From Laspinema palackyanum D2c (GTDB lineage: Bacteria > Cyanobacteriota > Cyanobacteriia > Cyanobacteriales > Laspinemataceae), in NCBI RefSeq assembly GCF_025370875.1, contig NZ_JAMXFD010000009.1:1-64000 (forward strand): a stretch of DNA of 64,000 nt, read 5' to 3'. Made by a program: the position numbers and the translations under genes. Under the pieces are notes generated by a model that was not told where the DNA came from, did no database searches, and saw only the letters and a list, made by a program, of their open reading frames with translations. Below, in pieces: positions 16,765-26,188 of the stretch (the stretch's first letter is position 1; each line of letters starts with the position of its first letter).

Positions 16765-17943
16765 ATGACCCGAGTAATTGGCTTAATTAGTGGCACTTCC
16801 GTAGATGGTATTGATGCGGCGATGGTGGACATCACCGGAACTGAATCAGATCTACAGGTGGATTGGGTGGCAGGTACAACCTCTCCCTATCCCGAACCTC
16901 TGCGACAAAAAATTTTAGCGGTTTGTGCTGGGGATTCCCTATCAATGGCGGAATTTGCCGAACTGGATGATGCGATCGCCCAAACTTTTGCTCATGCTGC
17001 CTTAACCCTGCAAGGAGACAACCGGGTAGAGTTAATCGGTTCTCATGGACAAACTGTTTACCATCGTCCCCCTCAGACAAAACAACTGGGGTACAGTCTG
17101 CAATTAGGACGAGGTGCTGTGATTGCTCAACTTACCGGAATTCCCACAATTACCAATTTTAGAGCAGGGGATATCGCCGCAGGAGGACAAGGTGCGCCTC
17201 TGGTACCTAAAGTGGACCTCTACCTTCTGGGCGATCGCCACCATTATCAATGTGTTCAAAATATTGGCGGCATCGGCAATGTCGCATTTATTCCCCCACA
17301 ACAGAATTCCCCCTCTACGGGTTCAGATTTTCCCCAAATGCTGGGATGGGATACAGGTCCCGGGAATAGCCTAATCGATTTAGCGGTTGAATACCTCACC
17401 AATGGGGAAGCCACCTACGACAAAGATGGGGCTTGGGCTGCCCAGGGAGTCCCCTGCCAAGCTTTACTGGATCATTGGCTTCAACATCCATTTTTCCACG
17501 AACCGCCCCCGAAGTCTACGGGACGAGAATTATTTGGCTGGGACTATTTTCGGGATTGTTTATCCGATGCGGAACCCTACTCCCTCAGTCCCGAGGATTT
17601 GCTGGCAACGCTGACGGAACTCACCGTTGAGGCGATCGCCATCAACTATCGCTCTTTTTTACCCGTCCCCCCGAGTCGGGTCCTGTTATGTGGCGGCGGC
17701 AGTCGCAACAGTTATTTAAAACAACGGTTACAGAAGCGCTTACAGGAAATCTATGGTCAATCTGTGGCGGTGTTAACCACGGATGACAGGGGAGTGAATG
17801 CCGATTTTAAAGAGGCGATCGCCTTTGCCGTGTTAGCTTATTGGCGTCAACAAGGAATTCCGGGCAATCTCCCTGAATGTACTGGCGCGAAAGTCCCCGC
17901 CCTTTTGGGAGAAATTCACCATCCTATTTTAGGAAAATATTGA
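16765..17943 (+). CDS. anmK: Anhydro-N-acetylmuramic acid kinase
   Basis: AnmK phosphorylates and opens 1,6-anhydro-MurNAc to MurNAc-6-phosphate, recycling peptidoglycan turnover products in the cytosol. From ATG 16765 the 392-residue protein begins [20 protein letters not shown], the family's phosphate-binding start (usually GTSMDGID). It carries [32 protein letters not shown] and [14 protein letters not shown]. These are the AnmK ATPase and sugar-binding blocks. The frame stays open upstream to 16636, but that stretch lies in a repeat element and is not family sequence, so the ATG at 16765 is preferred. The gene is probably its own transcription unit. Confidence 0.95.
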   Translation: MTRVIGLISGTSVDGIDAAMVDITGTESDLQVDWVAGTTSPYPEPLRQKILAVCAGDSLSMAEFAELDDAIAQTFAHAALTLQGDNRVELIGSHGQTVYHRPPQTKQLGYSLQLGRGAVIAQLTGIPTITNFRAGDIAAGGQGAPLVPKVDLYLLGDRHHYQCVQNIGGIGNVAFIPPQQNSPSTGSDFPQMLGWDTGPGNSLIDLAVEYLTNGEATYDKDGAWAAQGVPCQALLDHWLQHPFFHEPPPKSTGRELFGWDYFRDCLSDAEPYSLSPEDLLATLTELTVEAIAINYRSFLPVPPSRVLLCGGGSRNSYLKQRLQKRLQEIYGQSVAVLTTDDRGVNADFKEAIAFAVLAYWRQQGIPGNLPECTGAKVPALLGEIHHPILGKY

Positions 17944-18286
17944 GCCCGAATAATCGGTTATTCCTAGGGTTTGACCGGGGAGATGCCCATCCTAAATTAC
18001 TTTTGAGTTCATCCCATATTAGTTAAATTAATTGTTTATTTTTTATAGAGAACAAATGATAATCCGACTCTCCTCTCAAAGTAGAGATAATTTATAGGGC
18101 TTATACTCAAAAACGAGCCCATTATAAAATCAAACATTCAAAATCATTATTTATATCCGGTCTTCTTTTCGTTGTCTGCTAAAAATTACCAAAATTTTTC
18201 TCGCTCATAAAAACTACGTCCCATAAAACCTGGTAGCATATAAAGGCTATAGGGGCAGACTGCAATTCAAGCAAGGATATGGTGCC
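17944..18286. other. AT-rich intergenic region
   Basis: About 340 bases between anmK and the next plus-strand gene. The region is AT-rich with no open frame of note and no repeat family member. It probably carries the promoter of the downstream gene, but no specific element was identified. Confidence 0.4.
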
Positions 18287-18736
18287 GTGAATCATATATT
18301 TTTACTGCAACCGGGTCGCTGGACCCTTGAAGGCACTTGGTTAGAACGGAATGTTCCAACCAGTCCCGTCACCGGGAAAATTTTAGTGGCATGGACTCGG
18401 GAAGATTGGTTTAACATGGTGACCAAGCTGACCTTTCCTGGAAGCGATCGCCCAGAAATTACCCTGCAATATCGGGGACATTTTGACGTGGGGGACCGCC
18501 AATACACCTTTGTTCTCCAACATAGCGAACTCGGACGAGTGGAGGGAGAAGGATGGATCGCACCGGAAACGATTATCCAGCGCTATTGGGTACTTGGGGA
18601 TGAAAAAAAGCGACGCAGTGGTTTTGAAACCTTGCATCGCCTTAATCACAATACCTACTACCACTCAAGCGGCATTTTAGCAGGGCACTACTTAACCAGT
18701 GCAATGGAAGCTACACTGACTCGGCTAGGGGAGTAA
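18287..18736 (+). CDS. Conserved-looking hypothetical protein, beta-rich
   Basis: A 149-residue soluble protein from GTG 18287 (an ATG is not available at this end), starting MNHIFLLQPGRWTLEG. Repeated W/G-rich strands (GRWTLEGTWLER, LQYRGHFDVGDRQYTFVLQH and GEGWIAPETIIQRYWVLGD) and the HRLNHNTYYHSSGI segment suggest a beta-barrel fold of the lipocalin/FABP-like type, as in several cyanobacterial small proteins. No catalytic residues are evident and there is no signal peptide. The gene sits alone, convergent with the Usp gene 20 bases away. Family not recognised; function unknown. Confidence 0.7.
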   Translation: MNHIFLLQPGRWTLEGTWLERNVPTSPVTGKILVAWTREDWFNMVTKLTFPGSDRPEITLQYRGHFDVGDRQYTFVLQHSELGRVEGEGWIAPETIIQRYWVLGDEKKRRSGFETLHRLNHNTYYHSSGILAGHYLTSAMEATLTRLGE

Positions 18737-18755
18737 ACTGAGTCACTAACGGCTA

Positions 18756-19631
18756 TTACCGTCGGGAGGGGAAAAAGATGACAGGTTCACAACTGCGCCG
18801 CAGGACTTCTGCCGCAAAGCTGGGGAACCAATCCACAATTTTACCTAAGCTATTGGAAGCCAGTGCCACTGCACAGATATCGGACATCTGTGCTAAATCT
18901 AAAATATCCAGCACTGGCTCACCTAAGCGGACTTCCACATCAACTTGCAAGCCGATCGCTTCTAACTCGGCTTGAATCGGGGCTAATTTCTCATGAGCTT
19001 CCTTGAGTTTGTAGTCCTTCGGGACATTTCGCAGGACACCGGCATCAATTACCCACGCTAACATACAGCGTTCTAAGGAATTAGGGGGACGCTTCTGCGC
19101 GTAGCGCTTAAACTCTTCGAGTAATACTCCCGATGCTTGGGTATCCGCATAAGGAAGCAGAATGTAGCGGAACAGATGCCGACAGCGCAGATCCAATTCC
19201 TCAGAAGTTAAGGGAGACAGCAGCGCAGTCGGAATCGTCATCATGGGAATATTGGTTCGTCCCGATAACTCCAGGGTCGTACTGCCAAAGAGTTTTTCAC
19301 TGAGTAAATTGCGGTTGGAGGCCCCTAAAATCATCACCTCGCTTTTGTACCGTTCCGCTGCCTTGAGAATGTTCTCCGTCGGATTACCGGAGAACACCTC
19401 AACTTCAACCTGCAACCCATCCGGGACCTGAGTCAAAATGCCATTGAGGCGATCGCGTGCCAAACTGATTTTTTCCGTATCTTCCCGAGGAATTTGTCCT
19501 TTCGTCCACAGGGGAACGCTATGGACAAATACGATATGCTCCATCCCTCCGGCAGCTAAACTGGGTAAGAATTTTCCCAAGCGCAGTAAGCCATCCGACA
19601 AATCCGTACTAATTAAAACACGCTTAAACAT
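18756..19631 (-). CDS. Tandem universal stress protein (two Usp domains)
   Basis: The 291-residue protein has two UspA domains (about 1-140 and 150-291). The first starts MFKRVLISTDLSDGLLRLGK and ends with VMILGASNRNLLSEKLFGS and IPMMTIP. Its ATP-loop spacing fits the G-2x-G-9x-GS motif except that the second glycine is replaced by N. The second domain ends ICAVALASNSLGKIV and EPVIFFPSRR and lacks the glycines, so it is unlikely to bind ATP. Role: cytosolic stress-linked regulator, partners unknown. It is transcribed alone. Confidence 0.9.
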   Translation of the reverse strand: MFKRVLISTDLSDGLLRLGKFLPSLAAGGMEHIVFVHSVPLWTKGQIPREDTEKISLARDRLNGILTQVPDGLQVEVEVFSGNPTENILKAAERYKSEVMILGASNRNLLSEKLFGSTTLELSGRTNIPMMTIPTALLSPLTSEELDLRCRHLFRYILLPYADTQASGVLLEEFKRYAQKRPPNSLERCMLAWVIDAGVLRNVPKDYKLKEAHEKLAPIQAELEAIGLQVDVEVRLGEPVLDILDLAQMSDICAVALASNSLGKIVDWFPSFAAEVLRRSCEPVIFFPSRR

Positions 19632-19799
19632 TTAAACAAATTATTCGGGTATCATTGACCGCCCAAAAACTGGGAAATTCGGCGGCTGGCTCAGGTTTTG
19701 GACTCTTTGCCATCGCCGCGATCGCTCCCCCAATTTTTTTCATGCTCAAATTTTAGCAGTTTGCCGCACACTTGGTCACTCTCAGTCCCACCTCCCCCA

Positions 19800-19925
19800 G
19801 TTCAACGTCCCGACTTACTGTCGTTCTCCGGTGTTCAACGTCCCGACTTGCTGTCGTTCTCTGGTGTTCAACCTCCCGACTTCAATTCTCATCCCCTGTT
19901 CAACGTCCCGACTTGCTGTCCTTAT
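19800..19925. repeat. Tandem 33-base repeat, variant of family 1
   Basis: Four units begin GTTCAACGTCCCGACTT or the like at 19800, 19833, 19866 and 19898, so the period is 33, 33 and 32 bases. The unit shares GACTT and GTCGTTCTC with family 1 but replaces the GTAGTAA tail by GTTCAACGTCC. The same variant occurs once inverted at about 21015 and once at 43364. The array lies about 170 bases upstream of the Usp start, and its units are contiguous, so it is not a CRISPR array. Confidence 0.75.
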
Positions 19926-20105
19926 CCAAAGTCGGAAGTGTCGTTACACCAACCAAGATTATGCGAGGCAATGCCCCCTGAAAATTTGTAGCAAAAATTT
20001 GGGTCTGGTATTTAACGGGAATTAATCAGTGAATCTACTCCCATAAAAATGAAAATCAAACAAAATTACATCCATTCTCTCGTTCAATTTTCTAGTTTTT
20101 TGTTA

Positions 20106-20253
20106 TTTAGGGAGTTCCAAAAAATAAAATCATCTCTTCAATACCACTTAGGGCGATTAGTGTCTTCTCCCTACGGTTAAATGGCGGATATTTTTTAATG
20201 AAAATTATTTAATAAAATAAAATGATTCATATTTATTTTTTATTTTCTCCTAA
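20106..20253. mobile_element. Degenerate MITE-like element upstream of glbN
   Basis: The left end at 20106-20131 (TTAGGGAGTTCCAAAAAATA) matches the left end of the element at 37098. The right end at about 20230-20253 (TTTATTTTTTATTTTCTCC) is a decayed match to that element's right end. No transposase is encoded, so it would need one in trans. Confidence 0.5.
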
Positions 20254-20304
20254 AGCAATGGGTAAAAAAAGCCAAATACGCTATAGTATATTAGAAGTTT
20301 AATT

Positions 20305-20349
20305 GAATCACTTTCGGGTTAAACTTTTTACTAAAGTGATTCTTTTTTT
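20305..20349 (+). terminator. Terminator-like hairpin in the glbN leader
   Basis: GAATCACTTT (20305-20314) pairs perfectly with AAAGTGATTC (20333-20342), followed directly by seven T. It ends 29 bases before the glbN start. A TATAGT at 20282-20287 could serve as a -10 element just upstream. The structure may be a leader attenuator or may end a short RNA of about 55 bases. Both are inferences. Confidence 0.55.
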
Positions 20350-20378
20350 AACTTAATGGTTGAATTTGAAGAAAAAAC

Positions 20379-20753
20379 ATGACGACTTTATTTGATAAAC
20401 TAGGAGGCCAAGCCGCCGTTGACCTGGCAGTAGATAAGTTTTATGAACGGGTTCTAAATGACGATCGCATCAAGCATTTTTTTGCCAATACCGATATGGC
20501 TAAACAGCGAATGCACCAGAAAGCATTTCTGACTTATGCTTTTGGTGGCAGCGATCACTATGATGGGCGCTATATGCGAGAAGCCCATAAAGCTTTGGTA
20601 GAAGAACAAGGTCTAAGCAGTGAACATTTTGATGCGGTGGCAGAAGACCTCATGGAAACTCTCAAGGAAATGGGGGTTCCTGATGATTTATTGGCAGAAG
20701 TAGCGGCGATCGCTGCGGCTCCGCAGCACAAAAAAGATGTATTAAACCAATAA
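20379..20753 (+). CDS. glbN: Group 1 truncated haemoglobin (cyanoglobin type)
   Basis: This 124-residue haem protein binds O2 or NO in the cytosol. It starts MTTLFDKLGGQAAVDLAVDK, the group 1 trHb opening. It has FYERVLNDDRIKHFF (helix B with a Tyr at B10), FLTYAFGGSDHYDG and the proximal histidine in MREAHKALVEEQGL. Length and motifs match cyanobacterial GlbN. It lies 3' of a terminator-like hairpin and about 770 bases from nblA, with a family 1 repeat cluster between them. In cyanobacteria such globins protect against reactive nitrogen during nitrate use; here that is inference. Confidence 0.95.
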   Translation: MTTLFDKLGGQAAVDLAVDKFYERVLNDDRIKHFFANTDMAKQRMHQKAFLTYAFGGSDHYDGRYMREAHKALVEEQGLSSEHFDAVAEDLMETLKEMGVPDDLLAEVAAIAAAPQHKKDVLNQ

Positions 20754-20772
20754 TCAGCAACTACCATCCCCT

Positions 20773-21171
20773 GTTTGTAGTAACGACTTCAGTCCTTTCC
20801 AATCTACTGCAATCCCCTGTTTGTAGTAAAGACTTCAGTCGTTATCCAAGGTTTGTAGTTGCAATACCACCCACTGCTTCCATGTTTGTAGTAACGACTT
20901 CAGTCGTTATCCGAGGTTTGTAGGTGCAATACCACCCACTGCTTCCTGGGGCTTTCTCAAAAGGGTGCAAGATGTAACTGACTACGAACTTCAGATAAGA
21001 GAACGACTGAAGTCGGGACGTTGAACAATTGAAGAGAACGACTCAAGTCGTTACTACGAACTTCAGATAAGAGAACGACTGAAGTCGTTACTACGAACCC
21101 AGATAAGAGAACGACTCAAGTCGTTACTACGAACATAAGAGAAGAGAACGACTGAAGTCGTTACTACGAAC
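20773..21171. repeat. Family 1 repeat cluster between glbN and nblA
   Basis: Three forward units (GTTTGTAGTAACGACTTC type, starting at 20773, about 20821 and about 20889) are followed, after a spacer, by five inverted units (AACGACTGAAGTCGTTAC type, about 21013-21171) separated by 10-14 bases. The forward units carry a shared GCAATACCACCCACTGCTTC tail. The whole block can fold as one large nested inverted repeat and lies 3' of glbN. Confidence 0.85.
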
Positions 21172-21519
21172 TAGGGAATAACCAGTGATGGGATTAGTAT
21201 GCATAAAACTTGTGCCTGAGCAGTTGCTCAGGCACGAGTGGAAGGACAATAGTTTTGAGTAAGATTTGAACTACCAGAAGGGTTTGTGCTGTCCTTTTTG
21301 GGACAAAACACGATAAATTTCATGAACGAACTTTACTAAGGGTTTATCTAATCAAATTGGGTTAGAGAATATCTGAGGAGATAGTCTCTGGTGTTTTGTT
21401 TTGTTTGGTAAGGAAAGAGAGTTGACGCCCCAGCATCCCCAGCTTTTCTCCCCCTTGGGAACTAAGCAAGAGACGGAGGTCGCCCACTGTTGGGACTTGG
21501 ATAAAATTTAGCACGGTGA

Positions 21520-21726
21520 TTAAAACTCACTGCTAAAACGTGGTCCTTGATCTAAACCCCATTCATGTTTCAGGAATTGCTGATACATGGTTTCTCTGAC
21601 CATCATTTGTTTGTACAGTTCTTTGAGAAAATGCTGAGACTGTTCAAGGCTCATTTTCTCGACTTGGGTTTCAAAGGCGCGGACGTTAAATTGTTGTTCC
21701 AAAGATAGCTCTATCGGTTGGCTCAT
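21520..21726 (-). CDS. nblA: NblA phycobilisome degradation protein
   Basis: NblA binds phycobiliproteins and recruits the Clp protease, dismantling phycobilisomes during nitrogen, sulfur or light stress. The 68-residue protein contains the diagnostic ELSLEQQFNVRAFETQVE, MSLEQSQHFLKELYKQMMVRE and FLKHEWGL motifs across its whole length. A strong ribosome site TAGGAG lies 8 bases before ATG 21726. No NtcA site (GTA-N8-TAC) was seen upstream. TTGTTA (21852-21857) and TAACAA (21865-21870) form an inverted repeat about 130 bases upstream that might be an operator. Monocistronic. Confidence 0.96.
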   Translation of the reverse strand: MSQPIELSLEQQFNVRAFETQVEKMSLEQSQHFLKELYKQMMVRETMYQQFLKHEWGLDQGPRFSSEF

Positions 21727-22159
21727 TGTAAAACTCCTAATGTTTGATAGTCACAAGGGCTGGAAGGAGAGTTGTAAAGCGGGTAAACCCCTCTTTATAT
21801 GCTGTCTCTTTCTGCCTTTGTTGGGGGCGGTCAGGATATCCTGTTTGCCTCTTGTTAAGAAATATAACAAAGATTTGACAAAATGGCAATCTTGCCCTGG
21901 GGGTATATCGGGAAACGATGACTTAGCAGGTTTCACGGGTTGAAGCCTGGGCCTACAGTCTTTGTATCAAATCAAATCTTTGAAAATTGCTCAGTTTGAA
22001 CCAAATTAGGTATTTCTTCGGGTTGACATACCGAGTGTGGCTCTTACTGTATCTCTAATATGACGGATATGATAGCCTGTTGCCCTCTGTCGCGAGATAC
22101 GTTTTTGCAGGCTTTCTGGCCCTTGAGGCGATAAGTTTTGGCAAAAAACGCCTAAAATC
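21727..22159. promoter_or_regulatory. nblA upstream region
   Basis: About 430 bases between nblA and a minus-strand terminator hairpin, with no supported gene. The inverted repeat TTGTTA-N7-TAACAA at 21852-21870 is the only candidate operator noted. No convincing -35/-10 pair or NtcA site was found by eye. Confidence 0.35.
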
Positions 22160-22190
22160 AAAAAAAACCGCTCCCAAAGACCGGGAACGG
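22160..22190 (-). terminator. Rho-independent terminator
   Basis: On the minus strand CCGTTCCC, a 7-base loop, GGGAGCGG and then eight T. One G-T pair in an 8-base stem. It lies about 220 bases downstream of the PP2C phosphatase gene and so should end that transcript, leaving a long 3' untranslated region in which no gene is supported. Confidence 0.8.
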
Positions 22191-22407
22191 CTCTATCGGA
22201 TGGATGAGTCAGAGGTGCAATCCTCTGTGTGGCTATGACCCTCTTTCTAAAGCATCGGAACTGTAGAAGAGGATGGGAATTAGACAAGCCGAAGGGAGAA
22301 GCAGTTTGGGATTAAAAACCCAGTTTGGGGTCAGTTTGGGGAAAGGCTTTTGGGGTCATGATAGGGTTATGTCTGGAATCCCTGACTTGGAGGGAGTTGC
22401 GATCGCC

Positions 22408-23136
22408 TTAGTCGAGGGTGACAATCACGACGGTAATATTATCCCGTCCCCCTTGATCTTTAGCGGCATTCACCAGTTTCTTGGCCGCTTCGTCACCGGA
22501 GAGTTTCAATTGCAGATTAGGGCCGATCGCCTCAGCGGACAGTTCCTCAGTCAACCCATCACTACAGAGCAACAGGCGATCGCCCGGTTGGACCTCAAAC
22601 TCTTGCAAATCAATCTGTTGTAAATCCTGGCGTCCCAGACATTGAGCCAGAACGTGCCGCCAGGGATGCTTCCGAGCTTCATCTACGGTGAGGTGTCCAG
22701 CTTTGAGTGCTCGTCCCACCCAGGTATGATCTTCCGTAATCTGAGTCAGTTCCTGTCCGCGCAGTCGGTATAACCGAGAATCGCCGACATGAGCACACCA
22801 AGGTTGATTGCGATCGCGAAATACGACCGCCACCGCAGTCGTTCCCATATCTGATCGCTCAGGATGGTCTAATTGGTCGTCAACAATGGCTTGATTAGCC
22901 TTCAAAAAAGCTTCTTTCAACAGATCGGGAGTCTTCTTGGAAGACTTCCAGAATTCCACTAAATATTTTTCAATGGTTTCAGTAGCGATTCGACTGGCCT
23001 CTTGGCCTCCCGCATGGCCTCCCATACCATCGGCTACGATAAAAAATCGCCCCTCCGGGTCATCTATATAGAAGGCGTCCTGATTCACAGAACGAACGAG
23101 TCCCGTATCCGTCAGACCCGCGAAAGATCGTTTCAT
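22408..23136 (-). CDS. PP2C-type Ser/Thr protein phosphatase
   Basis: The 242-residue cytosolic enzyme dephosphorylates Ser/Thr sites using two Mn/Mg ions. It has the bacterial PP2C (Stp-type) layout: [38 protein letters not shown] (the DGMGGH metal site), [32 protein letters not shown] and [11 protein letters not shown] (the final metal aspartate). All eleven motifs look present. The ABC1/UbiB kinase gene lies 108 bases upstream on the same strand; whether they are cotranscribed is not clear. Confidence 0.94.
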   Translation of the reverse strand: MKRSFAGLTDTGLVRSVNQDAFYIDDPEGRFFIVADGMGGHAGGQEASRIATETIEKYLVEFWKSSKKTPDLLKEAFLKANQAIVDDQLDHPERSDMGTTAVAVVFRDRNQPWCAHVGDSRLYRLRGQELTQITEDHTWVGRALKAGHLTVDEARKHPWRHVLAQCLGRQDLQQIDLQEFEVQPGDRLLLCSDGLTEELSAEAIGPNLQLKLSGDEAAKKLVNAAKDQGGRDNITVVIVTLD

Positions 23137-23243
23137 AACTCAACGCTTACTATGACAACTTTTACAGGGGGAATAGAAAATTGGGTTTAGATTGGATAGG
23201 CGAGGACGCCCAATTTCAAATCTAAGGGTTCCAAGTTACAACA

Positions 23244-25031
23244 TTACATCATTTTATCTGACCGTTCGATCCGCATAATCAGTCGGATCAAACTTCCCGC
23301 CAGCAAGAGTGCCACAGCCCCGACAATTAGGGCCAGCCAGATTTCACCGTTCACCAATAAAATCGTTGCCGAGAGGGTAAATGCACTCACCAATAAGGCT
23401 AAGTTGGTCCCCATTTGAACGTTACCAATCCGCCGCAGCACCCGATCAGTTTCAATGGATCGGACGCGGATGCGAATGTCCCCACGTTCTAGTTTCTCTA
23501 TCGTATCCTCAATTCGGCCAGGTAAACCCAACGCCGTTGATCCGACTTGCGCGGCTTGCCGTCCGATTTCATTGAAGAACGTATTGCGATCGAGCGAGTT
23601 ACCATTCGTCATAATCTGCATTGCAAAAGGTTTTGCAACCTCCATAAAGTTAAACTCTGGATCCAGACCCTTCCCCACACCTTCCAGGGTTGAAAAGGCA
23701 CGCATTACGAAGGTAAATGTAGCGGGAAAGCGGAAGGGTTGATCGTAGGCGATCGCATAGAGATCATCACTAATCGCCGCCACCGACTGCTCCTCAAAGG
23801 GCTGATCCATCAAATTATCCAGAATATACTGGATCGATCGCCGCACAGGTCCCATATCATCCGTTCGCGCCAGGGCCTCCAACTCAATGAGACACTCCAC
23901 CACGTCCTCGGCATTCTTTTTGGCAATCCCAAAAAACAGGTCCAGCAGTTTGACGCGAACATCGGTGCGGATCCGCCCCATCATGCCAAAGTCGTAAAAA
24001 ATTAACGCCCCATCAGGACTCACCGCCAGATTCCCCGGATGGGGGTCTGCATGGAAAAACCCATGATTGAGGAGTTGTCTTAAATACGCTTCCGCCCCGA
24101 GTTTGGCGAGGATTTTGCGATCGAGTCCGGCTGCTTCTAGGGCTTCATAATGGCTAATCTTAATCCCCGGAAGATATTCAAGGGTCAACACGCGAGGGGA
24201 AGAATAGCGCCAATAAACCCGAGGCACGCGCACCCATTCTTTATCGCGAAAATTGCGGCGAAAGGTATCCGCATTGCGACCTTCATTAATATAATCAACC
24301 TCTTCGTAGAGGATTTTGTAGCACTCGTCATAGATTCCCAACCAATCCCGACCTCGACCCCAGCGGGGGTGATTTTGGAAATAGTGGGCAATCGTCTTGG
24401 CGATGGCTAAATCAATTCCAAACAGGCGTTTGAGTCCTGGACGCTGGACCTTGACCACAATTTCTTCCCCAGAATGGAGTTGCGCCTTGTGGACTTGTCC
24501 TAAACTTGCTGCTGCGATCGGGACCGGATCAAAACTGCGGAAGAGCTCATCAACTTTGCGACCAAAATCTTCCTCAATAATGGCTTTAGCCTGTTCATAG
24601 CTAAATGCGGGGACTCGATCTTGGAGTTTAGCCAACTCCTCGACATATTCACTAGGAAACAAGTCCGATCGCGTTGAAAATAACTGTCCCAACTTAATAA
24701 ACGTTGGACCTAGTTCTAATATGGTCTCACGAATCCAACTGGCTTGTTTTCGCCGTCTGGCGATTTTTTTGGCTTCTGTGAATCCCCCTTTATAGGTCCA
24801 GGGTTTATTCATGGACCACAGACTCGCCAAAAACTGTAAAACAAAATTCCAAATTTCGATCCGCCGCCGATTGGGGGAGTAATTGGGACGACTCCAGCGG
24901 TATGCCTTGGGACGATAGGGTACGGTTCCCCCTTTCCCTCGAATGGCGAGAGTACCTCCCGATCGCCTCATTAATTTAGGACCTTCTGGAGTTTCAGGAC
25001 TTGGGATAGGATCGTTTAAGAGTTCAGACAC
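23244..25031 (-). CDS. ABC1/UbiB (AarF) family atypical kinase
   Basis: The 595-residue protein has the atypical-kinase motifs of the family linked to quinone metabolism: KLGQLFSTRSD (KxGQ), an alanine-rich loop in AAASLGQVHKAQL, the VKVQRPG lysine, HADPHPGNLAV (catalytic loop) and FYDFGMMGRI (DFG). The C-terminal end has two TM helices (about 540-585, LALLVSAFTLSATILLV and IWLALIVGAVALLLAG), placing it in the membrane. In cyanobacteria and plastids, ABC1K proteins act in prenylquinone and tocopherol homeostasis. The substrate is unknown. It is the first gene of a minus-strand pair with the PP2C phosphatase. Confidence 0.95.
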   Translation of the reverse strand: MSELLNDPIPSPETPEGPKLMRRSGGTLAIRGKGGTVPYRPKAYRWSRPNYSPNRRRIEIWNFVLQFLASLWSMNKPWTYKGGFTEAKKIARRRKQASWIRETILELGPTFIKLGQLFSTRSDLFPSEYVEELAKLQDRVPAFSYEQAKAIIEEDFGRKVDELFRSFDPVPIAAASLGQVHKAQLHSGEEIVVKVQRPGLKRLFGIDLAIAKTIAHYFQNHPRWGRGRDWLGIYDECYKILYEEVDYINEGRNADTFRRNFRDKEWVRVPRVYWRYSSPRVLTLEYLPGIKISHYEALEAAGLDRKILAKLGAEAYLRQLLNHGFFHADPHPGNLAVSPDGALIFYDFGMMGRIRTDVRVKLLDLFFGIAKKNAEDVVECLIELEALARTDDMGPVRRSIQYILDNLMDQPFEEQSVAAISDDLYAIAYDQPFRFPATFTFVMRAFSTLEGVGKGLDPEFNFMEVAKPFAMQIMTNGNSLDRNTFFNEIGRQAAQVGSTALGLPGRIEDTIEKLERGDIRIRVRSIETDRVLRRIGNVQMGTNLALLVSAFTLSATILLVNGEIWLALIVGAVALLLAGSLIRLIMRIERSDKMM

Positions 25032-25166
25032 TCGGGTTTGCGACTGCTATATCTAATCGGTCGATAATTTAATAATGACAAGGATGGCGTCGGATCCAGG
25101 ATCGGGAATCCGATTTCAGGTTACAGACGACGCGGCGATCGCGGCAGGGTCTGTCCGTCTCTTCAC

Positions 25167-25505
25167 TTAAGGACGGTTACTACGGTAAATCTGTAACTGA
25201 GCGCGAACTTGGGCAATTTCTGCTCGCAACTCATCAATGGTTGCTTGCAGATCCCCCGGTTCAGGAATCGGGCTTCCGATGGGACCCGAGATCCCTGAGT
25301 TCGTAGGCACGTTCATCACGAAACCTGATTCGCGACTGGCTCGTTCCATCACCTCTTGGGTGAATAACCGCAGACGCTCTCGCTGTTCCGCATCAAATTT
25401 ACCCAAATCGCTCAGGGCATTGGTTAGGGTTTTTTCTAGCTCGTGGTAAAGCGCTTGGGATAAGGCTCTACCCACAAAAAAGGCATCGACTACAGGTTTA
25501 CTCAT
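25167..25505 (-). CDS. Small conserved protein, DUF6825-like
   Basis: A 112-residue soluble protein starting MSKPVVDAFFVGRALSQALY, which looks like the start shared by a cyanobacterial/plastid family (DUF6825, named from memory). The middle has LTNALSDLGKFDAEQRERLR, followed by FTQEVMERASRESG. The end is a coiled-coil helix (LQATIDELRAEIAQVRAQLQ). The segment 65-85 is proline/glycine-rich. Function unknown. Upstream of the ABC1 kinase start by 135 bases, same strand; they could share a transcript. Confidence 0.75.
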   Translation of the reverse strand: MSKPVVDAFFVGRALSQALYHELEKTLTNALSDLGKFDAEQRERLRLFTQEVMERASRESGFVMNVPTNSGISGPIGSPIPEPGDLQATIDELRAEIAQVRAQLQIYRSNRP

Positions 25506-25640
25506 CTAACTTATTATACGCAGGCTTCCGTAAAGAATTATAACGTTGATGAGTGCGATGGCGCAGGCTCTCATGGGTTGTCTTAGGGCTAAAAACAACC
25601 TAGAGCCGACATTTGCCTTGAATTTCTTGCATCAAAACGT

Positions 25641-25667
25641 TAAAAAGACCCCTGAATCCAGGGGTCT
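25641..25667 (-). terminator. Terminator downstream of the secreted-protein gene
   Basis: On the minus strand AGACCCCTG, a 4-base loop, CAGGGGTCT and then TTTTTA. The stem lies at 25646-25667. It is about 33 bases after the stop of the secreted beta-rich protein gene (25700-26104) and has no mismatches. Confidence 0.9.
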
Positions 25668-25699
25668 TCGGGCGATCGCCTCAGACTAATGCCACGGTT

Positions 25700-26104
25700 C
25701 TAATAAAGTTTGAACCCAATTTGACCGTTAATCCCTCGGAGGTTGTGGTATCCCGCCCCAAAGAAAAAGTTACCATCGGGCCTGATTTGCACCCCTGCGG
25801 AATAAGCAAACTCTTGTCCACTGGCATTGGGGTTATCATAAAGCCCTACCCCGACATAGCCGGAAATCGTCCCAATCAAGGGGGGGCTGATAAATTTCAT
25901 CACGTCAATCCCCACCGCACTCTCATTGGTCAAACCCAATTCTACCCCTAAGCCCAATCCCCGGACTCCGACAGAAAAGGTCGGTTCACTCTCTTGCACG
26001 CCTACGGAAACCCAGGGTTGCGGTAACAGTTGCGCCCTGGCGCTAGGAGCGAGGATCAGGGTGGATAATCCCAACAGGGTGGAATAGAGGAGGGTATTTT
26101 TCAT
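25700..26104 (-). CDS. Secreted or outer-membrane beta-rich protein
   Basis: A 134-residue protein with a signal peptide (MKNTLLYSTLLGLSTLILAP, likely cleaved after SARA). The mature part (about 110 residues) has alternating hydrophobic strands with glycine, for example SVGVRGLGLGVELGL, IGTISGYVGVGLYD and FFFGAGYHNLRG, ending IGFKLY. It resembles a small outer-membrane barrel or barrel fragment but ends with Y, not F. Function unknown. It has its own terminator. The gene lies downstream of a family 2 element. Confidence 0.7.
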   Translation of the reverse strand: MKNTLLYSTLLGLSTLILAPSARAQLLPQPWVSVGVQESEPTFSVGVRGLGLGVELGLTNESAVGIDVMKFISPPLIGTISGYVGVGLYDNPNASGQEFAYSAGVQIRPDGNFFFGAGYHNLRGINGQIGFKLY

Positions 26105-26188
26105 AACTTTTCTTCTCGGGTCTCCCGGAATTGTTAGGAATTCTTGATTTTTTACGCTTCATCATACCTTGGGTTTCCTAGTGGCAAC

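Noticed and set aside
19800-19925. CRISPR-like array
   Set aside because: Units are contiguous with no spacers, so this is a tandem repeat.
21013-21171. CRISPR-like array of palindromic units
   Set aside because: Spacers are only 10-14 bases and partly repetitive; units pair with forward copies upstream.
21727-22000. NtcA site upstream of nblA
   Set aside because: No GTA-N8-TAC was found.
22190-22280. tRNA-like sequence (GAGGTGCAATCCTC)
   Set aside because: No TTCRA loop, acceptor stem or anticodon arm.
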